This document shows, piece by piece, positions 34,048 to 44,634 of a DNA stretch of 64,000 nucleotides (position 1 is its first letter; each line of letters opens with the position of its first letter). A model generated the notes under the pieces. That model did no database searches. It saw nothing but the letters and a program-made list of their open reading frames with translations, and was not told the origin of the DNA. The position numbers and the translations under genes were made by a program. This DNA comes from Arthrobacter russicus. Its GTDB lineage: Bacteria > Actinomycetota > Actinomycetes > Actinomycetales > Micrococcaceae. The stretch covers positions 1,302,001-1,366,000 of the forward strand of contig NZ_JAVDQF010000001.1 of assembly GCF_031454135.1 (NCBI RefSeq), read 5' to 3'.

Positions 34048-34220
34048 CTGTGCACGAAGGCACGAACAACTAGTTTGCCATGACTGCGGCATCCGGCGCG
34101 AGTCGGGTTCCCGGAAGCCGGTTTTCCCCGGGGCGGAATCGAAAACCGGGACGGATCGCCGTCGGCCGGCCGGAGCCGGCCGGAGTTGGGCGATCGGAAG
34201 AATCTTGACATGATAGGCAA

Positions 34221-34889
34221 ATGGGTTTATCGCTGGACGTCGACGAAAGCGACGGGGCCGGAGAGACCGGCGAAATCGCCGTCCGGTCCCGGATGAGTCG
34301 AGCCCAGCGCCGGAGCCAGCTCACCGACGTCGGCCGTTCGCTGTTCGCGATTCGCGGACTGGACGGCACCACGATCGAAGAGATCGCGGTCGCCGCAGGA
34401 GTCTCCAAACCGGTGATCTACGAACACTTCGGTTCCAAGGAAGGCCTCTACCGCGAGGTCGTGGAGCAGGAATCCAAGATCCTGCTGCAGACCATCACCG
34501 GATCGCTCAGCGAAGAAGCTGCGCCCCGCATCCTGGTGGAGCGCGCAGCGCTGGCGCTGTTGAGCTACATCGAAGACCGCACCGACGGTTTCCGGATCCT
34601 GATCCGCGACGGGCCCGCCCAGGCGGAGGGCGCGTTCTCCACCTTGTTCTCGCTGATCGTGGCCCGGGTGGAGCACATCTTCACCGACGAATTCGCCCGC
34701 CGTGGGTTCTCTCCGGACGACGGTGCAATGTACGCCCAAATGCTGGTCGGTATGGTGGCAATGACCGGTCAGTGGTGGCTCGACGTGCGCAAACCGTCCA
34801 AAGAAGCCGTCGCCGCGCATGTGGTGAACCTCGCTTGGCACGGTTTGACCGGGTTGCGCACCGCACCGGAGCTGCACGACCACCACTGA
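34221..34889 (+). CDS. TetR-family transcriptional regulator
   Basis: 222 residues. Residues ~25-75 are a TetR DNA-binding domain: RRSQLTDVGRSLFAIRGLDG, TTIEEIAVAAGVSKPVIYEHF with the helix-turn-helix, then GSKEGLYREVV. The C-terminal all-helical ligand domain (FRILIRDGPAQAEGAFSTLF, WLDVRKPSKEAVAAHVVNLA) has no recognisable ligand. The ATG at 34221 lies six bases after CATGAT (34209-34214) with no ribosome site, consistent with a leaderless mRNA; ATG 34293 (starting MSRAQRR) is the alternative. The target is unknown; neighbours give no hint. Confidence 0.88.
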   Translation: MGLSLDVDESDGAGETGEIAVRSRMSRAQRRSQLTDVGRSLFAIRGLDGTTIEEIAVAAGVSKPVIYEHFGSKEGLYREVVEQESKILLQTITGSLSEEAAPRILVERAALALLSYIEDRTDGFRILIRDGPAQAEGAFSTLFSLIVARVEHIFTDEFARRGFSPDDGAMYAQMLVGMVAMTGQWWLDVRKPSKEAVAAHVVNLAWHGLTGLRTAPELHDHH

Positions 34890-34917
34890 TCCCGGCGCCA
34901 CGCAGCCCCGCCCGGGC

Positions 34918-36204
34918 CTAGCTGCCGAGGAATTCGAAAATCCGGCCGAAGGCCATCGCTCCCATGTACCAGGTGAGCAACGTGGTCGCCGTGCCGGAAA
35001 CGAGCAGCCAGTACGGAACCTGGTAGCCGTGCAGCAGGTCTTTGCGGAACCAGGCGATGTACATGAACACGCTGAAGCCGACCGGCAGGATCAGTCCGTT
35101 GAACCCGCCGGCGAAGAGCAGCAGCGCTACCGGGGTGGTGCCCAGGAGCAAGTAGGCCAGCAGTCCGGCCAGGATGAAGCCGACCGTGACATACCGGCGG
35201 ACCGGGCCCTCGATCCGCCGGTTGAACACCGAGGTGAAGGACACCGAGGTGAAAGCGGCGCCGATCACACTGGAAATCCCTGCCGCCCAGAGCACCAGCC
35301 CGAAGGCCCGCAAGCCGAGCTCGCCCAAGACGGCTTGGAAAGCGCTGGCTGCCGGGTTGCCGGCCAGATCGAGCAGCACACCGCTCGCGGTGACGCCCAG
35401 AAAAGCCAAGAACAGCACGTAGCGCATGACCCCGGTGACCGCGATGCCCAGGAACGCCGACCGGGTCACCTCCTTCACGTTCGCCAAGCCCGAGACTCCG
35501 GCGTCGAGGAGCTTATGCGCCCCGGCATACGTGATGTAGCCACCAACCGTGCCGCCGACGATGGTGGTGATCACCGGGAAGTCGATGACGTCCGGCAGCA
35601 CCGTCTGGCGCAGCGCATCACCGAGCGGCGGGTTCGCCAGGAACGCCACGACGGCGGTCAGCAGGATCATCACCGTGCCCAGCGCGATCATCACCCGGTC
35701 CATCGCGATTCCGGCCCGCTTCACCAAAAAAATGGCAATCGCGAGCGCTGCGCTGATCGCACCGCCGAGCTTCGGATCCAAGCCCATGAGCGCATTCAGC
35801 CCGAGGCCGGCTCCGGCGATGTTACCGATGTTGAAGACGAAGCCGCCGAAGACCACCAGCGCCGCGAGCAGATAGCCGCTGAATGGGATCGCGGCGTTCG
35901 CGAGTTCCGCAGCCCGCTTCCCGCTCACCGTGATGATCCGCCAGATATTGGCCTGGACCACGAAATCGATCACGATCGATGCCAGCACGCCGAAAGCGAA
36001 GGCGGCGCCGAGCGTCGCGGTGAAGGTCGCGGTCTGGGTGATGAATCCCGGGCCGATCGCGGACGTCGCCATCAGGAAGATCGCGCCGAGCAAGGATCCG
36101 CGCCTGGCGCGCACGAATCCTGCCGCGCGCTGCGCCGTGCTCACTGCCTCCGGAGCCGTCCCGCCAGGCGGAGTCTGCTCATTGTCCGGTCCCCAATTGC
36201 TCAT
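34918..36204 (-). CDS. YcsG-like NRAMP-family transporter
   Basis: 428 residues, about 11 membrane segments. GAIFLMATSAIGPGFITQT near the start, followed by ATLGAAFAFGVLASIVIDF and ANIWRIITVSGKR then FNIGNIAGAGLGLN, closely resembles Bacillus YcsG as I remember it. These are NRAMP relatives that have GPGF in place of the metal-binding DPGN motif of helix 1. In Bacillus, ycsG sits in the 5-oxoproline (pxpABC) locus, but no pxp genes are present here. Transport of a divalent ion or an organic solute are both possible. ATG 36204 has GAGG and AAAGG upstream. A GntR regulator is divergent across 138 bases. Confidence 0.82.
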   Translation of the reverse strand: MSNWGPDNEQTPPGGTAPEAVSTAQRAAGFVRARRGSLLGAIFLMATSAIGPGFITQTATFTATLGAAFAFGVLASIVIDFVVQANIWRIITVSGKRAAELANAAIPFSGYLLAALVVFGGFVFNIGNIAGAGLGLNALMGLDPKLGGAISAALAIAIFLVKRAGIAMDRVMIALGTVMILLTAVVAFLANPPLGDALRQTVLPDVIDFPVITTIVGGTVGGYITYAGAHKLLDAGVSGLANVKEVTRSAFLGIAVTGVMRYVLFLAFLGVTASGVLLDLAGNPAASAFQAVLGELGLRAFGLVLWAAGISSVIGAAFTSVSFTSVFNRRIEGPVRRYVTVGFILAGLLAYLLLGTTPVALLLFAGGFNGLILPVGFSVFMYIAWFRKDLLHGYQVPYWLLVSGTATTLLTWYMGAMAFGRIFEFLGS

Positions 36205-36269
36205 GGCCTCGGTGCCTTTCGACGCATCGTTGCGGATTGGTATGGGTGCTTTCAAGTATCCGAAGCATA

Positions 36270-36305
36270 CTCAAATTGTTGAGGAATAAAAATATATTGT
36301 TCAAT
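36270..36305. promoter_or_regulatory. AT-rich promoter/operator between ycsG-like and gntR genes
   Basis: In this GC-rich genome the stretch is strikingly AT-rich. CTCAA-ATTG-TTGAG (36270-36283) is a 5-bp inverted repeat, and ATTGTTCAAT (36296-36305) is a second small palindrome; TATATT lies between. Two related ATTGTT motifs 20 bases apart suggest paired sites for the divergent GntR protein. Autoregulation is inferred from the divergent layout. Confidence 0.5.
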
Positions 36306-36342
36306 GATTTCTTAAGTTCGGCCAACGGATACACTCAAGGCC

Positions 36343-37035
36343 ATGAGCAAAAACCGCAGCGGCGCCAGCGGCCGGAGTGCCGCCGCGAGCGCTTCGGCTC
36401 CGGTATCCCGGGTCGTCGAAGTGACCCAGGGGCTCCGTGAACTGATCATCGACGGGACGCTGCTGCCCGGCGCGCCGCTGCGCGAAGCCGAGCTCGCCGA
36501 GCAGTTCGGGGTGTCCCGGAACACCCTGCGCGAGGTGTTCCGCAGCCTCGGCCAGGAGGGCGTGCTGACCCAGATCCCCAATAGCGGGGCCCGGGTCGCG
36601 ATCCCCTCGATCACGTCGATCATCGACATCTTCCGGGTGCGCCGGATCATCGAAGGCCAGGCGCTGCTCCAGTCGTTTCCGAAACACCCGGCGATCGCCG
36701 GCATGGGACGCGCCGTCGAGCAAGCCGAGCGGGCCCGGGCGAAACAGGACTGGCGGGGCGTCGGTACGGCCAATGTGGCCTTCCATTCGGCGATCATCGC
36801 GCTCACCGACAGCGCCCGGCTCGCCCGGATCTTCGACTCGCTGTCTGCGGAGCTCCGCCTCGCCTTCGGACTGGTCGACGACCCCGAGTATCTGCACGCT
36901 CCGTTCTTGGACCGGAATCGGGAAATCCTGGAGCTGGTCGAAGCCGGCGACGCCCCGGCAGCGGCGCTCGCCTTGGACGGCTACCTGATGCGCGCCGAGC
37001 GCCTGCTGTTGGCCGCCTACGAGCGGCTCGGCTGA
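36343..37035 (+). CDS. GntR-family regulator, FCD (FadR) subfamily
   Basis: 230 residues. A winged helix-turn-helix spans residues ~22-90 (PLREAELAEQFGVSRNTLRE, then VFRSLGQEGVLTQIPNSGAR), followed by an all-helical FCD ligand domain (IFRVRRIIEGQALLQ, NVAFHSAIIALTDSARL, FLDRNREILELVEAGD) that in relatives binds a metal and an organic acid. It probably controls the divergent transporter and itself. ATG 36343 follows TACACT (36330-36335) by seven bases with no ribosome site, so it is probably leaderless. Confidence 0.9.
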   Translation: MSKNRSGASGRSAAASASAPVSRVVEVTQGLRELIIDGTLLPGAPLREAELAEQFGVSRNTLREVFRSLGQEGVLTQIPNSGARVAIPSITSIIDIFRVRRIIEGQALLQSFPKHPAIAGMGRAVEQAERARAKQDWRGVGTANVAFHSAIIALTDSARLARIFDSLSAELRLAFGLVDDPEYLHAPFLDRNREILELVEAGDAPAAALALDGYLMRAERLLLAAYERLG

Positions 37036-37049
37036 TCCCCGACCGGGGA
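37036..37049. terminator. Small hairpin between convergent genes
   Basis: TCCCC (37036-37040) pairs with GGGGA (37045-37049) around a 4-base loop, directly after the gntR stop and before the convergent ABC-F stop. Weak, with no T-run; included because a terminator is expected here. Confidence 0.3.
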
Positions 37050-37081
37050 ATCGGCCCCAGCCGCCAAACCCCTCTCCGGGA

Positions 37082-38890
<1,809 letters not shown>

Positions 38891-38921
38891 AGGATTCCTT
38901 AAAAACGTGCCGGTGCCGACG

Positions 38922-39905
38922 TCAACGCGTCAGATCAGAAACAATTTTCGCACCATGGACCGGCGAATGCACGGCGAGCGAGTTCTGCCCGGCTTCGGCG
39001 AGCCGGTCCGCGAGCTCGATCGCGTGTTCCTCATCCCGGGCCAGCATCGCCACGGTCGGCCCGGAACCGGAGACCAGACTCGCCAGCGCACCGTATTCGG
39101 CGCCCTGGTCGATCACGTCCGCCAATTGCGGTGCCAGTTTGAGCGCCGCCGGTTGCAGATCGTTGCGCAGCACCGCGGCTAGCGCCTCGGCATCGCCGCT
39201 GCGCAGGGCCTGCAAGATCCTGGGATCGACGCCGTCGGGTTCCTCGGGCGTTTTGCCCCGTGCCGCCCGCAACCGGTCCAAAGCGGAAAACACCGTGGGG
39301 GTGGAAAGCCCGAAGTCGGCAAGCACCAAAGCCCAGTGCAGGGGTCCGGGGGCAAGCGCGGGGGTGAGTTCATCGCCGATCCCGAGCCCGACGGCGGCGC
39401 CGCCCAACAAGGCGAACGGGACGTCGGCGCCGAGCTCCGCAGCGAGGTGCGCCAGCTCTTCGCGGGAGAGTCCAGAACCCCAGAGCGCATCGCAGGCGAG
39501 CAGAGTGGCTGCGGCATCGGCCGAACCACCGCCCATACCGCCGGCCACCGGTACCCGCTTGGTGATTTCCAAGTGCAATCCGGTGGGTTTCTCCGTGACG
39601 TCGGCCATCAGCCGGGCAGCCCGGACGGCCAGATTCCGCTCATCCAGCGGCATCGATTCAGCGAACGGCACGCTCGGTGCATCGGTGGCGCGCAGGCTCA
39701 CCGTGATCCCGTCGCCGTCCACGCTGGTGGCCGAGACCTCTTCGTACAGCGAGACGGCAAGGTAGGCGCTGGCCACCGAATGGTAGCCGTCCTCGCGCAG
39801 CGGGCCGACCGAAAAAGAGACGTTGAGTTTGCCGGGCGCTTTCGCCCGGACCGTCCGGCTGCGACTCGGAGGGCCGCCTTCGGAGGTGGCGCGGGATGGC
39901 GTCAT
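38922..39905 (-). CDS. ispE: 4-diphosphocytidyl-2-C-methyl-D-erythritol kinase
   Basis: 327 residues. A GHMP kinase of the non-mevalonate isoprenoid pathway. RAKAPGKLNVSFSVGPLRED is the substrate-binding N terminus, VPVAGGMGGGSADAAATLL the ATP-binding loop, and LASLVSGSGPTVAMLA the third GHMP motif. It follows rsmA by 72 bases, the conserved rpf-rsmA-ispE order of Actinobacteria. ATG 39905 follows TAGGTT (39917-39912) by six bases with no ribosome site, so it has a leaderless promoter of its own. Confidence 0.95.
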   Translation of the reverse strand: MTPSRATSEGGPPSRSRTVRAKAPGKLNVSFSVGPLREDGYHSVASAYLAVSLYEEVSATSVDGDGITVSLRATDAPSVPFAESMPLDERNLAVRAARLMADVTEKPTGLHLEITKRVPVAGGMGGGSADAAATLLACDALWGSGLSREELAHLAAELGADVPFALLGGAAVGLGIGDELTPALAPGPLHWALVLADFGLSTPTVFSALDRLRAARGKTPEEPDGVDPRILQALRSGDAEALAAVLRNDLQPAALKLAPQLADVIDQGAEYGALASLVSGSGPTVAMLARDEEHAIELADRLAEAGQNSLAVHSPVHGAKIVSDLTR

Positions 39906-39977
39906 AGCCCTAACCTATGGCACCGGCAGCCGTGCTTCCAACTGTTCGCCGCGCAAATCCGACCGGTAGACCCCGGC

Positions 39978-40871
39978 TCAGGCCAGCAAGCCGGTTTTGG
40001 CCTGAGCGATCCGGCTGAACGCGCCGACGTCGAGCACTTCGCCGCGGGCGCTGGGATCCACCCCGGCGGCAAGCAGGATCCGCTCCGCCTCGGCTCCGCT
40101 GCCGGCCCAGCCGGCCAAGGCCGCGCGCACGGTTTTCCGACGTTGCGCGAAAGCGGCATCGATCACCGCGAAGACTTCCTGGCGGCTGGCCGTGGTCTGC
40201 GGCGGTTCCCGGCGGATGAACTCCACCAGGCCGGAGGAGATTTTCGGCGCCGGCCAAAAGACGTTCATGCCGATCACCCCGGCCTTGCGGAGTCCGGCGT
40301 ACCAGGCCGCCTTGACCGAAGGGACCCCGTAGGTCTTGCTGCCCGGAGGCGCTGCCAGACGATCGGCCACCTCGTCCTGGACCATGACCAGTCCGTGTTC
40401 GAGCGTGGGGAAATGTTCGAGCAGGTGCAGCACCACCGGCACCGCGACGTTGTAGGGCAGGTTCGCCACCAGTGCAGTCGGCTGCCGCGGCAGTTCGGTG
40501 ACTTTGAGCGCATCCGCAGTGACCACCGTGAAAGCCCCGGCTTTTTCCGGACGGAATTCCCCGATGGTCTCAGGCAGCCGGGCGGCCAGCTTCGGATCGA
40601 TTTCGATCGCCACCACGTGCCGGGCGGCGTCGAGCAGGCCCAGCGTCAACGAGCCGAGTCCCGGCCCGACTTCGAGCACAGTCTCCGCCGGATCGATCTT
40701 GGCCGCGGCCACGATCCGGCGGATCGTGTTCCCGTCGATCACGAAGTTCTGACCCAGGGTCTTGGTCGGACGGACATCCAGCTCTGCGGCCAAGCGCCGG
40801 ATGTCCGCAGCTCCGAGCAGGGCACGGTCGGCAGTGTGGTCGGACGGCTTCGGTTCGGGCGGCAGATTCAC
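39978..40871 (-). CDS. rsmA: 16S rRNA dimethyladenosine transferase RsmA (KsgA)
   Basis: 297 residues. It dimethylates two adjacent adenosines near the 3' end of 16S rRNA during 30S assembly. Motifs are [19 protein letters not shown], the SAM-binding [25 protein letters not shown], the catalytic [16 protein letters not shown] and [12 protein letters not shown]. The start is a GTG six bases after TAGACT (40883-40878), no ribosome site, so probably leaderless. It is separated from the upstream rpf gene by a strong terminator. Confidence 0.95.
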   Translation of the reverse strand: MNLPPEPKPSDHTADRALLGAADIRRLAAELDVRPTKTLGQNFVIDGNTIRRIVAAAKIDPAETVLEVGPGLGSLTLGLLDAARHVVAIEIDPKLAARLPETIGEFRPEKAGAFTVVTADALKVTELPRQPTALVANLPYNVAVPVVLHLLEHFPTLEHGLVMVQDEVADRLAAPPGSKTYGVPSVKAAWYAGLRKAGVIGMNVFWPAPKISSGLVEFIRREPPQTTASRQEVFAVIDAAFAQRRKTVRAALAGWAGSGAEAERILLAAGVDPSARGEVLDVGAFSRIAQAKTGLLA

Positions 40872-40936
40872 TGGAGCAGTCTATCGTCCGCACTCCGGAA
40901 CACAGCTGGCCAGCACCGGCCACAAGCCGGACGGAC

Positions 40937-40970
40937 AAAAGTGGCCGGGTGGAAAATCCACCCGGCCACT
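40937..40970 (-). terminator. Rho-independent terminator of the rpf gene
   Basis: AGTGGCCGGGTGGA (40940-40953) and its exact complement (40957-40970) form a 14-bp stem with a 3-base loop, 36 bases beyond the rpf stop. Read on the minus strand it is followed by a short T-run (TTTT from 40940 to 40937). This is the clearest intrinsic terminator in the window. Confidence 0.88.
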
Positions 40971-41006
40971 CGGCAAGAACCTCGATCAGCTCAACGGTTC
41001 GCTAGT

Positions 41007-42152
<1,146 letters not shown>

Positions 42153-42234
42153 TCATAACTACTCAAGCATCCGGGCACGGGGACATTAGCGCAGAATCAC
42201 GGCAGCCCGGGATATCGCGGGTGGCCGCGCGCTT

Positions 42235-42317
42235 CTGCGCTGCGTAAGAACCTGAAATTCAATGCCCGCAGCATCGACGGCGAACCCGTTCGGACGCGTT
42301 CCGGTGACGCAGCGCAG
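42235..42317 (-). promoter_or_regulatory. Predicted structured 5' leader of rpfB
   Basis: CTGCGCTGCGT (42235-42245) and ACGCAGCGCAG (42307-42317) are perfect 11-base complements 61 bases apart, enclosing a small CGAAC/GTTCG hairpin. Both lie inside the ~258-base leader expected from the predicted start site near 42407. The rest of 42150-42494 shows no convincing gene; a 61-residue TTG-started frame at 42186-42371 looks like chance. It lacks the hallmarks of the c-di-AMP (ydaO) riboswitch known upstream of other actinobacterial rpf genes. Confidence 0.4.
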
Positions 42318-42413
42318 CTGCCCGGCTCTTGCTCGAAGGGGCTCTCGAACGACCACGGCATTCAGGAGCAACGATGTCCGTAAGGCCTTCCCCGACCCCG
42401 GCTATCGATATCT

Positions 42414-42442
42414 ACTGTAACCGAACCGTGACCTAACGCCAA
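42414..42442 (-). promoter_or_regulatory. Predicted rpfB promoter
   Basis: On the minus strand, TTGGCG (42442-42437) and TACAGT (42419-42414) are separated by 17 bases, a good sigma-70-type spacing. The start site would be near 42407, about 258 bases before the rpfB ATG. Called by eye from the consensus only. Confidence 0.55.
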
Positions 42443-42459
42443 GAATTATCACAAAATGG

Positions 42460-42475
42460 TGTGACCCGGGTCACG
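42460..42475. promoter_or_regulatory. CRP/GlxR-type binding site upstream of rpfB
   Basis: TGTGACCCGGGTCACG matches the CRP consensus TGTGA-N6-TCACA at all positions but the last; the core GTGACCCGGGTCAC is a perfect palindrome. Its centre is about 60 bases upstream of the predicted start site, the usual position for class I activation. Mycobacterial CRP and corynebacterial GlxR are known to control rpf genes. Confidence 0.65.
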
Positions 42476-42494
42476 TCCTGCTGCCTCTCCGGAC

Positions 42495-43439
42495 TCACCA
42501 AGGCCCGTAGACGCGCTCTGTGTTCTGCCGCAGCAAAGCGCCGAATTCCGCCAGGTCGGCTGATCTGATCGCCGCCATGGAACGCACCGTGTACGGCACC
42601 AGATAGCTGGCGTTGGGCTGTCCGCGGAATGGATGCGGGGTCAGGAACGGGGCATCGGTTTCCACCATGATGAGCTCCGGATCGGCGATCGCGAGCGCGT
42701 CACGGAGCGGCTCGGCATTCTTGAAGGTCACGGTTCCGGCAAAGGACATGTGCCAGCCGCGGTCGTTGCAGATCCGGGCAAGCCCGGCGTCGCCGGAAAA
42801 GCAATGCAGCACGACTTTCTCGGGCGCTCCCTCTTCGGCCAGGATCCGGACCACGTCCTGGTGCGCGTCCCGATCATGGATTTGCAGCGCCAAGCCGAGC
42901 CTTTTGGCCAGGTCGATATGCCGCCGGAACGAATAGTGCTGATCCGACCGCCCGGCCTCGCCGGTCCGGAAATAGTCGAGGCCGGTTTCGCCGACCGCCC
43001 GGATCCGCGGATGCCGGGCCAGGTCTTCGATCTCGGCCAAAGCCGCCTCCAAGGCGGCATCCGCCGCGAGCCGGGGAGCATCGTTGGGGTGGATCGCCAC
43101 CGCACCCAGCAGCCGGGCGTCTGCCTCCACCGCGGCCACGGTGAATTTCGACGATGCCACATCGCAGCCCACCTGCACGGCGCCCTGGACGCCCACCGCG
43201 GCGGCGGCATCGAGCGCTTCCCGGACCGAGACCTCGACCAGCCCATCCCGGAAATCCAAATGCGTGTGATTGTCGATCACCGGTTCCGGGAGCGGTTCCG
43301 GGGCCGGCGGGTAGTCGAGTTTCCGGCGTTTTCCACCTTCGTCCACGGCGGCGCGCTGCGCCGCAGGAGGCGCGTCGCCGGCCACGGCAGCCGGCTGCTC
43401 GGCCGGGCGGTAGGCTTCCGGAATCTCAAACGAACCCAT
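42495..43439 (-). CDS. tatD: TatD-family metal-dependent hydrolase
   Basis: 314 residues. A metal-dependent nuclease of the amidohydrolase fold. Metal ligands appear in order: VIDNHTHLD (two His), AVGETGLDYFR (Glu), LQIHDRDAHQDV (His), VVLHCFSG (His) and MVETDAPFLTPHPFRG (Asp). The first ~50 residues are a Pro/Ala-rich extension not needed for the fold. It precedes rpfB as in mycobacteria. ATG 43439 follows TAGAGT (43451-43446) by six bases without a ribosome site, so it is probably leaderless. Confidence 0.93.
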   Translation of the reverse strand: MGSFEIPEAYRPAEQPAAVAGDAPPAAQRAAVDEGGKRRKLDYPPAPEPLPEPVIDNHTHLDFRDGLVEVSVREALDAAAAVGVQGAVQVGCDVASSKFTVAAVEADARLLGAVAIHPNDAPRLAADAALEAALAEIEDLARHPRIRAVGETGLDYFRTGEAGRSDQHYSFRRHIDLAKRLGLALQIHDRDAHQDVVRILAEEGAPEKVVLHCFSGDAGLARICNDRGWHMSFAGTVTFKNAEPLRDALAIADPELIMVETDAPFLTPHPFRGQPNASYLVPYTVRSMAAIRSADLAEFGALLRQNTERVYGPW

Positions 43440-43550
43440 GGCACAACTCTAAATCAGTCCCGGGCCAGAGATCTCCAGCAGCATCCCACCGGATTGGCTG
43501 GGGATATTGACAGCAAACCGCCTGACAGACCTAGTAGCCTAGGTGACACA

Positions 43551-44603
43551 ATGGCGCGCCCGAAGCGAACTCGGGCCGGAGTGGGGAGCAGCAGATTGAG
43601 TCAACCGCAAATCCAGACCGACCAGGCCCGCTCCGGAAACGCGCTCGAACCGGCCGTCTTCAAACAACTCAGCGACAACATCCTGGCCGCGATCGACACG
43701 GTGATAGACGGCAAGGCCGAGGCCGCCAAATTGGCGCTCACCGTGCTTCTGGCCGAGGGCCACCTGCTGCTCGAGGACGTTCCCGGCGTCGGCAAGACGA
43801 TGCTGGCCAAGACCCTCGCCCGGACCATCGATTGCTCGGTGAGCCGGATCCAATTCACCCCGGACCTGCTGCCCTCGGACATCACCGGGGTGTCCATCTT
43901 CAACCAGACCAGCAACACGTTCGAATTCCGCCCCGGCGCAGTGTTCGCGAACATCGTGATCGGCGACGAAATCAACCGGGCCTCGGCCAAAACCCAGTCC
44001 GCCCTGCTCGAATGCATGGAGGAGCACCAGGTCACGGTCGATGGGGATTCCTACCGGCTGGCCGAACCGTTCATGGTCGTGGCCACGCAGAACCCGATCG
44101 AAATGGAAGGCACGTACCCGCTGCCCGAAGCGCAGCGGGACCGCTTCATGGCCCGGATCTCGATGGGCTATCCGGATCCGGCCGCCGAGCTGGAAATGCT
44201 GGAGTCGCACCAGTCCTCCTCGCCTTTGGACACGGTGCGCCCGGTGGCCAGCGACGCCGAGATCGCGGCCATGATCGCGACCGTGCACGCGGTCTACGTC
44301 TCCGCTCCGGTCAAGGAATACATCGTGGCACTGGGCCGCGCCACCCGGCAAGATGCGCAGATCCGCCTGGGCGCCAGCCCGCGGGCGCTTTTGCAGCTGC
44401 TCCGGGCGGCGAAGGCCACCGCGGCCCTCGCCCAGCGCGATTTCGTCCTGCCCGACGACGTCGTCTCGATCGCCGAAGCCGTGCTGACGCACCGGATCAT
44501 CCTGGACCGCAAGGCCACCAGTTCGGGGCAGACCCCGGCCAGGGTGATCGCGGCGATTCTGGGCCGGCTGCCCGTGCCCCAGCCGGCCCCCAGGGCCGGC
44601 TGA
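43551..44603 (+). CDS. MoxR-family AAA+ ATPase
   Basis: 350 residues from ATG 43551. MoxR ATPases act as chaperones for insertion or activation of partner proteins. Walker A is LLLEDVPGVGKTMLAKTLAR, Walker B FANIVIGDEINRASAKTQSA, sensor-1 VVATQNPIEMEGTYPLPEAQ, and the lid domain ends GASPRALLQLLRAAKA. It heads a three-gene operon with the DUF58 and transglutaminase genes. A TTG at 43596 with GGGGAG seven bases upstream is an alternative start giving 335 residues; TTGACA at 43507-43512 fits a -35. Confidence 0.93.
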   Translation: MARPKRTRAGVGSSRLSQPQIQTDQARSGNALEPAVFKQLSDNILAAIDTVIDGKAEAAKLALTVLLAEGHLLLEDVPGVGKTMLAKTLARTIDCSVSRIQFTPDLLPSDITGVSIFNQTSNTFEFRPGAVFANIVIGDEINRASAKTQSALLECMEEHQVTVDGDSYRLAEPFMVVATQNPIEMEGTYPLPEAQRDRFMARISMGYPDPAAELEMLESHQSSSPLDTVRPVASDAEIAAMIATVHAVYVSAPVKEYIVALGRATRQDAQIRLGASPRALLQLLRAAKATAALAQRDFVLPDDVVSIAEAVLTHRIILDRKATSSGQTPARVIAAILGRLPVPQPAPRAG

Positions 44604-44634
44604 ACCGGCCGGCAGGCAGAAGGGGGAAGCACGG

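Noticed and set aside
36205-36342. AT-rich patch as a sign of horizontal transfer
   Set aside because: It is limited to the ~60-base operator region; the flanking genes have the same GC-rich codon use as the rest of the window.
42186-42371. A 61-residue TTG-started frame in the rpfB leader
   Set aside because: No ribosome site and no homology that I recognise; it lies inside the predicted structured leader.
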